From Acidobacteriota bacterium (GTDB lineage Bacteria; Acidobacteriota; Terriglobia; Acidiferrales; UBA7541): a stretch of DNA of 64,000 nt. The notes beneath the pieces were generated by a model. That model had not been told where the DNA came from. It did not search any database and was given only the letters and a program-made list of their open reading frames with translations. The stretch's first letter is position 1, and every line of letters begins with the position of its first letter. Positions 41,968-50,386 of this stretch are shown piece after piece. Where the stretch lies: the NCBI GenBank assembly GCA_003224055.1, contig QHYE01000067.1, positions 1 to 64,000 on the forward strand. Reading direction: 5' to 3'. Both the position numbers and the translations under genes were made by a program.

Positions 41968-43281
41968 GTGGTGTTATCGGTGGCTGTGACTGCCACCGAT
42001 ATACATCGAGCGATTGACGCCGTCTGGAGAATCGAGTCGCCCAGGCTCATCGGCGGTCTCGTGCGGATCGTGCGCGATGTAAGTCTTGCCGAGGATCTCG
42101 CCCAGGATGCGCTCGTTGCCGCGCTCCAGCAGTGGCAGGAGTCGGGCATCCCGGAGAACCCGGGTGCCTGGCTCATGGCCGCCGCCAAGCATCGTGCGAT
42201 TGATCTCTTTCGGCGCAGCAAGCTCCTCGAGCGCAAACACGAGGAGCTTGGCCGCGAGCTCGATGCCCGGCAGGAGGCGCTGGTGCCGGATTTCGAAACC
42301 GCGCTCGACGATGACATCGGCGACGACCTACTGCGCCTTGTGTTCATCTCCTGTCATCCGGTTCTCTCGCCTGAGGCGCGCGTTGCGCTCACACTACGCT
42401 TACTGGGCGGACTGACTACCGAAGAGATCGCGCGTGCGTTCCTGATGCCGGAGCCAACGGTGGCCCAGCGAATCGTTCGTGCCAAGCGAACCCTCGCCGA
42501 GAAGCACGTCCCCTTCGAGGTTCCGCGCGGAGACGAGCGCGCTGCTCGTCTGTCGTCGGTGTTGGAGGTCCTCTACCTGATTTTCAATGAAGGCTACTCG
42601 GCAACCGCCGGGGAAGACTGGATGCGGGCTGGGCTCTGCGAGGAGGCGCTGCGTCTTGGCCGCATCCTGGCGGAGCTGGCGCCGCAGGAGCCGGAAGTCC
42701 ACGGACTGGTAGCGCTGATGGAGATCCAGGCGTCGCGCTCACACGCGCGTATTGGCCCGTCGGGAGAGCCCATCCTGCTGCTCGAACAAAACCGCGCGCT
42801 CTGGGATCAGCTCCTCATCCATCGCGGTCTGGCCGCGCTCGAGCGTGCGGGGAAGATCGGAGGCAGCCGGGGGCCGTATGCACTCCAGGCTGCGATTGCA
42901 GCCTGCCATGCCCGCGCGCGCACCCCGGAGGAAACAGACTGGGCGCGCATCGTGGCACTCTACGGGGAGCTCGCTAAGCTCGCGCCATCTCCGGTTGTGG
43001 AGCTGAATCGGGCGGTGGCAGTCGCAATGGCATCTGGTCCGGCAGCGGGGGTGGAGCTGGTTGACGCGCTGACCGCCGAGCCGTCGCTCCAGGCGTATCA
43101 CTTACTGCCGAGCGTGCGCGGCGACCTGCTGGCAAAAATCGGCCGCACGGATGAGGCTCGAGCGGAGTTCGAGCGCGCGGCTACGTTGACGCGCAACACA
43201 CGCGAGCGGGAGCTGTTGCTGAATCGCGCGCGGACCTGCGCAGAGGGTTCCCATGGCGAAGGCGACAAAAGCGGCGCGTGA
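41968..43281 (+). CDS. ECF42-type RNA polymerase sigma factor with C-terminal TPR-like extension
   Basis: 437-residue sigma factor. Region 2 is about 10-75 ('LVRIVRDVSLAEDLAQDALV', 'NPGAWLMAAAKHRAIDLFRR') and region 4 about 110-165 ('FISCHPVLSPEARVALTLRL', 'GGLTTEEIARAFLMPEPTVA'). About 260 further residues of helical repeats ('LLPSVRGDLLAKIGRTDEAR') replace an anti-sigma partner. This long form next to YCII/DGPF genes defines the ECF42 group, in which the extension is needed for activity; the triggering signal is unknown. Possible starts are GTG at 41968, 41971 and 41980. No anti-sigma gene is adjacent; the next gene converges 3 nt away. Confidence 0.92.
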   Translation: MVLSVAVTATDIHRAIDAVWRIESPRLIGGLVRIVRDVSLAEDLAQDALVAALQQWQESGIPENPGAWLMAAAKHRAIDLFRRSKLLERKHEELGRELDARQEALVPDFETALDDDIGDDLLRLVFISCHPVLSPEARVALTLRLLGGLTTEEIARAFLMPEPTVAQRIVRAKRTLAEKHVPFEVPRGDERAARLSSVLEVLYLIFNEGYSATAGEDWMRAGLCEEALRLGRILAELAPQEPEVHGLVALMEIQASRSHARIGPSGEPILLLEQNRALWDQLLIHRGLAALERAGKIGGSRGPYALQAAIAACHARARTPEETDWARIVALYGELAKLAPSPVVELNRAVAVAMASGPAAGVELVDALTAEPSLQAYHLLPSVRGDLLAKIGRTDEARAEFERAATLTRNTRERELLLNRARTCAEGSHGEGDKSGA

Positions 43282-43284
43282 TGA

Positions 43285-44184
43285 TCAGGGAGACTTCAAT
43301 TCTTGAAGGGAAGGGATGGAAACGGCGGTGGTGAGGGCGCGCTCGGGCAGGGACTTTCTCTGTTGCAAGGCCTGGACAAGCATCTCGATGGCCTGGCCGG
43401 AGTTGGGAGGTACGAAAATGGTGGCAGCGAGAAGGCCGCTGCGCACCCAAGACTGGCCGGTCTTGGGCAAACCGTCGCAACCGGTGAACGGCAGCTTGAG
43501 CCAGCGTTCTTGTTCCGACTCGTTGAGTTCCTGAAAGGCTTTGCGCGCTCCAATGGCCATGGAATCATCCTGGGCGCCGATGACATCGATGGCTGCCTTC
43601 TGGGAGGTGGTGAGCTTGAGCCAGGAGCGGACCGAGCGCTGCGCGCTTTCTTCGGTCCACTGCCCTTTCAGGAGAGTTACATGGATATTGGAAGGTTTGG
43701 TTTCCTGCATGCCGAGGGTGCGTTCCTTGGCCGCCGAATTCTCCGTGGGTCCCTGAATATAAAGAAGGCCGCCGCCTTTGGGAAGCAGCGCAGCAAACTG
43801 GCGGCCCTGAATGCGGCCGATCTCGACATGATCCGAGGTAACCACGAAGACCGCGGTGGACGAGAGCTTGCGGAGTTCAGGAATGTAACTGGCGTCGCGG
43901 TTGAGAACGGCCCAGCCGATGCCCGCCGAAACAGCGGCGCGGGCGACCTGGGGCAGCGCCGTGCCGCCGACGGGCTCGAAGATAATGGCGTCGGGGCGTA
44001 GATTTTCGGCGGCCTGGACAGCTTTCAAGATCTGCGTGCTCTGGGTGATCGCGTCATTATTCGCGTAGAGGATCTGAGCCTCCACGCCGAGATTCCGGGC
44101 CGCTTGCTCGGCGGACTGCGCCTGTTCGATCTGATAATCGTTGTCGCCCGTGGTGAGCGCGATGAGGAAACGAAGTTTTTTCAT
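43285..44184 (-). CDS. Periplasmic-sugar-binding-type (Peripla_BP_4) protein without a signal peptide
   Basis: 299-residue two-lobed ligand-binding protein of the ribose/galactose-binding kind: 'MKKLRFLIALTTGDNDYQIE', 'DAIIFEPVGGTALPQVARAA', 'VVTSDHVEIGRIQGRQFAAL' and 'IDVIGAQDDSMAIGARKAFQ'. It starts directly with the first beta strand, so no export signal is visible. No ABC permease, ATPase or DNA-binding domain is attached or adjacent. It could be a cytosolic sensor or a decayed LacI-type relative lacking its helix-turn-helix. It converges with the sigma factor gene. The gap 44185-44436 contains nothing I can name. Confidence 0.75.
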   Translation of the reverse strand: MKKLRFLIALTTGDNDYQIEQAQSAEQAARNLGVEAQILYANNDAITQSTQILKAVQAAENLRPDAIIFEPVGGTALPQVARAAVSAGIGWAVLNRDASYIPELRKLSSTAVFVVTSDHVEIGRIQGRQFAALLPKGGGLLYIQGPTENSAAKERTLGMQETKPSNIHVTLLKGQWTEESAQRSVRSWLKLTTSQKAAIDVIGAQDDSMAIGARKAFQELNESEQERWLKLPFTGCDGLPKTGQSWVRSGLLAATIFVPPNSGQAIEMLVQALQQRKSLPERALTTAVSIPSLQELKSP

Positions 44185-44436
44185 GGCAGGTCGAAGGCTC
44201 CGCCTATGTTAGTCCCTACCATACAATCTAGCTGCAGGCATTTCCACGGGGAATCGCGCCGGACGTGTCATCAGAGAAATATCCATATTCTGAGCACGTA
44301 GCGAGAATGGAACAAGTAACTTCACGCCAAGCCTGATTCAGCGAAGCGCGAGTCATGTCCATGGGTCAGAAGCGGCCGGGCGGATGAACATCGAAGCGCG
44401 ATAATTCCCAGTGATGTCTGAACTCCATGAAGCGAA

Positions 44437-46179
44437 TCAACGAGAGCCCCCTGGTGCAGCGATAGCGGGAGGTGGGAGCGGCTTCGTGTCCCGAATTCCG
44501 TTCCCTTCCACGATCGTATAGACCGCGTCGGGGGCGATATTATCAAGCATCTCCACTTTGCCATTGGGCCAACGAATCTCCACAGAATCGATCTTCGCGG
44601 TGGCACCGAGGCCAAAATGCTGACGGAGGTCGTTTTGCGAGAGATAACTTCCACCGGCCCGAACCTCGCTGAACTGGCGGACGCCGCCGGCAAGAATCGT
44701 GACACGCGCACCGATCGCGGCGCGATTGCTCTTGGTGCCGATCAGCTTGAAGAGCACGCGATGATTGGCGTTCCGAGCGCGATTGATCAACAACGTAGGC
44801 GGTTCACCCACATTGAGGATGGCTATGTCCATGTTGCCGTCATTATTGACATCGCCAAAAGCAGCGCCCCGGCGGCAGGCAAGAGGGATCTGCGCCAGAC
44901 CGGACGAGGCGGATATGTCCTCGAACGTGCCGTCGCGCAGGTTGCGCAGCAGTTGCATCGGCTGGCGGTACTTCACACCACCGGGGATGGCGTCCACCTG
45001 CGGGTACACGTGCCCATTTGCGACGAAGATGTCCAACCAGCCGCTGTTGTTGAAGTCTACGAATCCGGTTCCCCACTTTACGTAGGGATAGCTGGGTTGC
45101 GAAGTTTTGGAGGCCCATCCCACGTCTGTAAAGCCTTGCGGGCCCAGGTTGCGAAACAGGTTATTGGGCTGATCGGTGAAATTAGTGACGTAGATACTGA
45201 GGCGCCCGTCGTGACTGTAGTCGCCGAAGTCAACGCCCATTGAGCCCAATTCCTGTCCATCAACACTGAGCGCTGTCCCGGTCAGAAGGCCGACTTCCTC
45301 GAACGTCCCGTCGTGCTTGTTGTGGTAGAGAAAATTGGGCCCTGCATCGTTGGCCACGTACAAATCAGGCCAGCCGTCGTTATCATAATCGCCCCACACG
45401 ACGCCGAGTCCGTACCGGTGCCGGGGATCGTCAACGCCTGCCTTCTTGGAAACCTCCTCGAAGGTGCCATCGCCGCGGTTGTGGAAAAGCAGGTCACTGT
45501 CGCCTTCCATCCCCCAAGGACCGCATTGCACCAGAATTCCCTTATAGCGACAGAATTTTTCATTGCTACCGAATTCCGGGAGCTTGTTCATATCCAGATG
45601 GACGTAGCGCGCCACAAAGAGGTCCACGTACCCGTCGCGATCGTAGTCGGCCCAGGCCGCCCCGGTCATGAAGCCGCTCCCCCGCACTCCGGCTTTCTCG
45701 GTCACATCTTCGAATTTGCAATTTCCGAGGCCGCGGTAAAGTGCGCTGCCGCCGAAGCCGGTGACAAAGATGTCCAGTTTGCCGTCATTATCGAAGTCGG
45801 CGACGGCAATTCCCATGCCCCAGCCTTTGCGGGTCAGCCCGGCCGCTTGCGTGATGTTACTGAACTTAAGATTTTCATCTTGATGGTAGAGAGTAATAAG
45901 AGGATCGCCACCATCGCGATAATGTTCAACGGTGGAGCCGTTGACGGTGGCAATGTCCAGTTTGCCGTCGTCGTCGCAGTCAAAGAGGGCAATACCACCG
46001 CTCATGGACTCGATGATATAGTGCTGCTCTGCAGTGGAGATATGCGAGACGGTCAAGCCCGCCTGGTGGGAGAGGTCCTCGAATTGAGCAACTCCGGCGG
46101 GCGGTGGAGTTTTAGTTTGGGCCATCGCAAGACCGAGGGAAAACAAGAGAAAGAGGGCCCGGAAAGTAACGATGAGCAT
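44437..46179 (-). CDS. Secreted FG-GAP/VCBS repeat protein with C-terminal ASPIC/UnbV domain (CRTAC1-like)
   Basis: 580-residue exported protein. The signal peptide is about 1-20 (MLIVTFRALFLLFSLGLAMA). FG-GAP/VCBS repeats follow ('ALFDCDDDGKLDIATVNG', 'DFDNDGKLDIFVTGFGG', 'DYSHDGRLSIYVTNF', 'DFNNSGWLDIFVANGH'), each with a DxDxDG calcium loop, and then an ASPIC/UnbV domain ('GSYLSQNDLRQHFGLG'). This is the CRTAC1-like beta-propeller layout, with unknown function. The frame is open to 46479 but would cross the divergent gene, so the start at 46179 with its signal peptide is preferred. It is divergent from the VWFA gene (127 nt). Confidence 0.87.
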   Translation of the reverse strand: MLIVTFRALFLLFSLGLAMAQTKTPPPAGVAQFEDLSHQAGLTVSHISTAEQHYIIESMSGGIALFDCDDDGKLDIATVNGSTVEHYRDGGDPLITLYHQDENLKFSNITQAAGLTRKGWGMGIAVADFDNDGKLDIFVTGFGGSALYRGLGNCKFEDVTEKAGVRGSGFMTGAAWADYDRDGYVDLFVARYVHLDMNKLPEFGSNEKFCRYKGILVQCGPWGMEGDSDLLFHNRGDGTFEEVSKKAGVDDPRHRYGLGVVWGDYDNDGWPDLYVANDAGPNFLYHNKHDGTFEEVGLLTGTALSVDGQELGSMGVDFGDYSHDGRLSIYVTNFTDQPNNLFRNLGPQGFTDVGWASKTSQPSYPYVKWGTGFVDFNNSGWLDIFVANGHVYPQVDAIPGGVKYRQPMQLLRNLRDGTFEDISASSGLAQIPLACRRGAAFGDVNNDGNMDIAILNVGEPPTLLINRARNANHRVLFKLIGTKSNRAAIGARVTILAGGVRQFSEVRAGGSYLSQNDLRQHFGLGATAKIDSVEIRWPNGKVEMLDNIAPDAVYTIVEGNGIRDTKPLPPPAIAAPGGSR

Positions 46180-46306
46180 CGATCCGGGGAAAGGATCAGG
46201 TTTGTAATGTCGCACGAGTCCCCATCCGGTCACCCTGAGTTCCGAGCAATGAATGATTGCTCGTTTAAGTAATACAGAATAATATCTGGAACGGACTGTT
46301 TCGCAT

Positions 46307-48061
46307 ATGGGCAAAATCATCAGAGCGGGGCTACTTGTACTCATCGTTTGCGCGAGCGCGGCGCCCGTTCGCGCCCAAGTCCAACAAAGCACGTCTGACT
46401 CCTCCACGGTGATCCGCGCGACGACGCGCCTGGTGCAGGTGGACGTGGTCGTTACCGACTCTTCCGGACGGCCAGCCAAAGATCGTCTCAGCGCGAAGGA
46501 CTTTACGATCCTGGAAGACGGAAAGCCGCAAAAGGTTTCGTTCTTCTCTTTTCAGCAGCTTGAGGGACAAGAAAAGCGACAAATTCCTCAACTTCCACCC
46601 CATGTGGCCACGAACCGCCCAGAGTACCAACACAGCGTGGGGCCGCCGATCATCCTGCTGCTCGATGGCATCAACACGCCGGTGGAAAACCAGATGGTTG
46701 TCCGTCAGCAGATGCTCAAGTTCCTTGCGGAGCATTTCGATCCCCGGATGCGCATTGCGGTGTTCCTCTTGGGCAACGAGCTCACGGTATTACAGGATTT
46801 CACGTCCGATCCGGCGCTGCTGACCGCAGCCATGCAGAAGTACCGTTCGCAGAGTTCAGCCGCGGGGCGACTGGGAGGCACGGACGTACAGTTGCAGGCA
46901 CCGTCTGGTGGACCCAATCTTCCGCCGCAAGCACCGGCCCAGAGCGGGGGCGGAGGAGATGCCGCCGGCTCGCGCTCGCTAATGAACATCGCCTATGCGC
47001 TGGCCCGGTTTGAGAAAGAGAGCAACGCAAATACCATGGAGATGCGGGTCGCTCACACGGCGGACGCGCTCTCCGCGATTGCACACTACCTGGCGGGATT
47101 CCCCGGACGCAAGGTGGTCATCTGGTTCTCCGCATCCTTTCCCCTGAATCTCTCCATTGTCGATCCAGAAGATTTTGATGTTTATCGCTCTTATGCCGAC
47201 CGAATCCGGACCACCACAAATCTGCTGTCGGACGCCCAGGTGGCGATTTACACTGTGGATGCCCGAGGGCTGACGGGAAACGTGATTTCAGATCCGGGCG
47301 ACACCGGCCGCGATGCAAACGGCAGGATGGCGCTGACGGTCGACGCGCACATGAATGCAAACAGCAAGGAGATATTCGAGCGGTTCAACAAAGAGGAAAG
47401 TTTGACCAAGGTCGCGCAAGAAACCGGCGGGCGCGTTTTCCTGAACACGAATGACCTCGATCGCGCCATCGTCGAAAGCGTGCGGGACAGCAGCACTTTC
47501 TACCAGGTTGGCTATTATCCCAGTCACAAGCAATGGGACGGGAAGTTTCATACGATCAAGGTGAAGGTAGCGGGCGATGGGTTGGCGGTGCGGCATCGCC
47601 GCGGGTACTACGCCACCGATCCCGAGAAATGGCGTAAGGACGGCGCAGGTGATATGAAGGCGGCCATGGAAAAGAATACCATCGCGGCCACTGGCGTGCT
47701 GTTCTACGCGCGGGCTATGCCGCCGTCCGCCAATGCAGATGTGAAAGTCGAGTTCCTGGTGGACCCTCACACCATCACATTCGAGACGCAATCGGAGAAC
47801 TTACGCTACTGCAACCTGGAATTTCAGGTGCAAGCCTTCACGCCGGAAGGAAAGATGGTGAAGGCCCAAGTGCAGCAAGCCGAGGCTCCGCTCAAGCAGG
47901 AAACTTTCGACCGGATCCAAAAGAACGGGCTTCCCATGCCCGTGTCCATAAAGCTCGCGCCGGGTCAGTACATGCTGCACCTCGGCGTCCGGGATAATCG
48001 AACGGGGCAGTTCGGGACATCTGAACTGACGCTCACCATCGGTGAGGCTCCGGCCCACTAA
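46307..48061 (+). CDS. VWFA-related acidobacterial domain protein, exported
   Basis: 584-residue exported protein. The signal peptide (about 1-24) is followed by the hallmark N-terminal stretch 'VDVVVTDSSGRPAKDRLSAK' and 'DFTILEDGKPQKVSFFSF', then a von Willebrand A-like domain ('IILLLDGINTPVENQMVVRQ', 'FPGRKVVIWFSASFPLNL', 'VAIYTVDARGLTGN'). The MIDAS motif DxSxS is not preserved (DGINT). The C-terminus is beta-rich ('HTIKVKVAGDGLAVRHRRGY'). This protein family is strongly expanded in Acidobacteriota and uncharacterised. It lies between the UnbV protein and the TPR genes. Confidence 0.88.
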   Translation: MGKIIRAGLLVLIVCASAAPVRAQVQQSTSDSSTVIRATTRLVQVDVVVTDSSGRPAKDRLSAKDFTILEDGKPQKVSFFSFQQLEGQEKRQIPQLPPHVATNRPEYQHSVGPPIILLLDGINTPVENQMVVRQQMLKFLAEHFDPRMRIAVFLLGNELTVLQDFTSDPALLTAAMQKYRSQSSAAGRLGGTDVQLQAPSGGPNLPPQAPAQSGGGGDAAGSRSLMNIAYALARFEKESNANTMEMRVAHTADALSAIAHYLAGFPGRKVVIWFSASFPLNLSIVDPEDFDVYRSYADRIRTTTNLLSDAQVAIYTVDARGLTGNVISDPGDTGRDANGRMALTVDAHMNANSKEIFERFNKEESLTKVAQETGGRVFLNTNDLDRAIVESVRDSSTFYQVGYYPSHKQWDGKFHTIKVKVAGDGLAVRHRRGYYATDPEKWRKDGAGDMKAAMEKNTIAATGVLFYARAMPPSANADVKVEFLVDPHTITFETQSENLRYCNLEFQVQAFTPEGKMVKAQVQQAEAPLKQETFDRIQKNGLPMPVSIKLAPGQYMLHLGVRDNRTGQFGTSELTLTIGEAPAH

Positions 48062-48073
48062 AAACATTCCCGA

Positions 48074-50344
48074 TTACTTCGAAGGGCCGTCGCTAGGACT
48101 TTTCCGCGAATTCTTCTCCTTAAGTTCCTGATAGGTGCGGAGAGCTTTATTCGCTTCCTCGACTCGGCCGATGCGACGATAAGCGAGACTCAGTTGGTAA
48201 TAGTCGTAGGATTGTGCGGGTTGCAGTTGAGTGGCCGTCTCAAGGTGCTGAATCGCACCGTTTGCATCGCCCTTGTCCAGCAGCGCCTTTCCGAGTTGAT
48301 AATGCGCATCCCCGTACGCAGGCTTCGCAGCGAGTACGGTGTCGAGCAGCCGGATGGCCTCTTCCGTTTGGCGCTGCTCCAGACGGACATAGGCGAGCTG
48401 ATACATGGCCGGGACGGATCGCGGATTCAGCGACAGTTCTGCGTTCAATTCCTCCACGGCCTGATCGAGCTTGCCTTGCTTGAAATAAACCATGCCGATG
48501 AAGTAGTGCGTCTCAGGCAGGTTCGAATTCAGCTCGAGGACGCGCTGGAACTCGAGAATCGCCTCGGGGTATTGCGACTGCCCGTAGTGCGCCTGCCCCA
48601 CCATGAGATGGACTTCGGGAGTGTTAGCGCCGTGCTCCAGCATTCGCGAAAAGAGGCGGCCGCCGGCGTCTGAATCGCCGCTGCGCACCAAAGCGACTCC
48701 AGCGGCGTAGAGCAACCCCGGATTGTCGGGCAACTCATTCAGAATTGGGCGGAAGGTCTCCGCACTTTTCGTGAACTGGTCCGTCATATAGTAGCTAAGA
48801 CCGAGCATCTGGCGGACGTTGACATCCTTGGGCGTCTGGCGAAGCAGACGGTCGAGCGGGCCGATCGCGTGCTCGTAGCGTTCCGCGCGGAATGCGGCCA
48901 GGCCCCAATTGCGGTCCAGACTCTCAATCCTGGGATTCCAGCGTGCGGCTTCCGCGAACTCGTCCTCCGCGTTGGGGTAGCGAGAGGCGCGCGCGTCAAT
49001 AACGCCGAGATTGTGATAGGCCTCTCCCAGCAACGCTGAAACTCGCTTTACGAATTCGGCTTCCCGGCCGCCAGAGAGCTCAGATGCGTGTGGCGCGCGC
49101 AGCAGCAGGGAGCGCAGCTCTTGCTGTCCGGAACGGGTCATCGGGGCAGCTTCGCCGGCTGCGGAAGAAGTTTCCGGCAGCTGCCGCGAATCGGGGCCTG
49201 CGTGCTGGCTGCGAAGTTGTTTGGCCAGGACGAATTCGGAATCCGCCTCCTTGTGCCGACCCAGCTTTTCCAGCGCCTTACCGACTAACTCGTGAGCGTC
49301 CGCTACGTCCGGGTGGTCCCCCTCACGCGCGGCTAGTGCGAGTGCTTTCTGCAGCGCGGCCACCGCTTTCTCCAGGTGCCCAGCATCGAAACTGGCCTGG
49401 CCCAATCGAAAGTAGGCGTCGGGATCTTCGGGGCGAGCGGCGACAACCTGTTCGAACCACTTCTCCGATTCAGTTGACTTCTGTTCTTTTGCCGCGATCA
49501 TCCCCAGATAGTAGCGGCTGGTAAAGTCATCGGGGGTTATCGAAAGTTCGGCCATCAACTGTTCCCGGGCCTTCGCATAGCTTTGGGGGCCTTGGAGAAA
49601 AAAGGTGAGTCCGAGGGATGAGTGGACGCGAGATTTCTGAGGTTCAAGTTGAATCGCTTTGGCAAAATGAATGGCGGCTTGATCCAGATAGCCGGTTTCC
49701 CGATAGGCGAGACCGATCAGGACGTGCATGCTGGCGCTGGGCGGAGAGGAGGCTTGCATCTCGTCGAAGATGACGCCCGCAGGAACCGGGTTCTTCAGCT
49801 CCAGATCAGCCAGAGCCAGCAGGTAGCCGGTGTCGAAATCCGGTTGCTGCCGCAGCGCCGATTCCAAGTGCTTGGCTGCGGCTGAGAAATCGCCCTTCAT
49901 AAAATGGATCTTGCCTGCAAGGTTCAACGCGCGCAGATTTTCAGGATCCCGCTGAAGCGCGGCTTCAATCGCCGACTTTGCCTTATCGAAATCACGGTTC
50001 TCAAAGTGGGCAATAGCCAGGTCAACGCGCGCCGCCACGCGGGTTGGCGCGATCTGCACGGCTCGGGCAAGCAGCTCGATTCCTTCAGTGTATTCCTTGT
50101 GGGAAACGCGCAGGTTCCCTAACTGCCGCAAGGCCCCGGAGACGGCTTCACGATACGCCTCAGCTGCTCTTTCGTAATCTCCAGCGATCTGAAAGGTCTG
50201 TGCGGATTGAAAAGCCTGCTCCGGGGAGTTTGCCTCGGTGGCAACCTTGGCCTTGGCCCTGTCCTGAGCCTGGGTTCCAGATGCTGAAAGCAGGCAGCAC
50301 GCAATCCACAAACCGGGCTGCATGAAAATCCGCGTTCGAAACAT
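48074..50344 (-). CDS. Large secreted TPR protein
   Basis: 756-residue exported protein made almost entirely of TPR units (about 15 or more). The signal peptide is about 1-26 ('LWIACCLLSASGTQAQ'). Repeats are clear in 'GIELLARAVQIAPTRVAARV', 'AAIHFAKAIQLEPQKSRVHS' and 'AVEELNAELSLNPRSVPAMY'. There is a low-complexity linker near the middle ('LPETSSAAGEAAPMTRSGQQ') and a lysine-rich tail. It is 42 nt downstream of another TPR gene (50387-52030) and converges on the VWFA gene (12 nt). The role is probably scaffolding; no enzyme domain is seen. Confidence 0.85.
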   Translation of the reverse strand: MFRTRIFMQPGLWIACCLLSASGTQAQDRAKAKVATEANSPEQAFQSAQTFQIAGDYERAAEAYREAVSGALRQLGNLRVSHKEYTEGIELLARAVQIAPTRVAARVDLAIAHFENRDFDKAKSAIEAALQRDPENLRALNLAGKIHFMKGDFSAAAKHLESALRQQPDFDTGYLLALADLELKNPVPAGVIFDEMQASSPPSASMHVLIGLAYRETGYLDQAAIHFAKAIQLEPQKSRVHSSLGLTFFLQGPQSYAKAREQLMAELSITPDDFTSRYYLGMIAAKEQKSTESEKWFEQVVAARPEDPDAYFRLGQASFDAGHLEKAVAALQKALALAAREGDHPDVADAHELVGKALEKLGRHKEADSEFVLAKQLRSQHAGPDSRQLPETSSAAGEAAPMTRSGQQELRSLLLRAPHASELSGGREAEFVKRVSALLGEAYHNLGVIDARASRYPNAEDEFAEAARWNPRIESLDRNWGLAAFRAERYEHAIGPLDRLLRQTPKDVNVRQMLGLSYYMTDQFTKSAETFRPILNELPDNPGLLYAAGVALVRSGDSDAGGRLFSRMLEHGANTPEVHLMVGQAHYGQSQYPEAILEFQRVLELNSNLPETHYFIGMVYFKQGKLDQAVEELNAELSLNPRSVPAMYQLAYVRLEQRQTEEAIRLLDTVLAAKPAYGDAHYQLGKALLDKGDANGAIQHLETATQLQPAQSYDYYQLSLAYRRIGRVEEANKALRTYQELKEKNSRKSPSDGPSK

Positions 50345-50386
50345 CGGGTCCTTTCAAAATGTGCTTGGTGAAACCATTCGCTGCAT

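Noticed and set aside
44185-44436. Possible small gene or regulatory element in the gap
   Set aside because: Short frames only, without ribosome-binding site, motif or clear hairpin.
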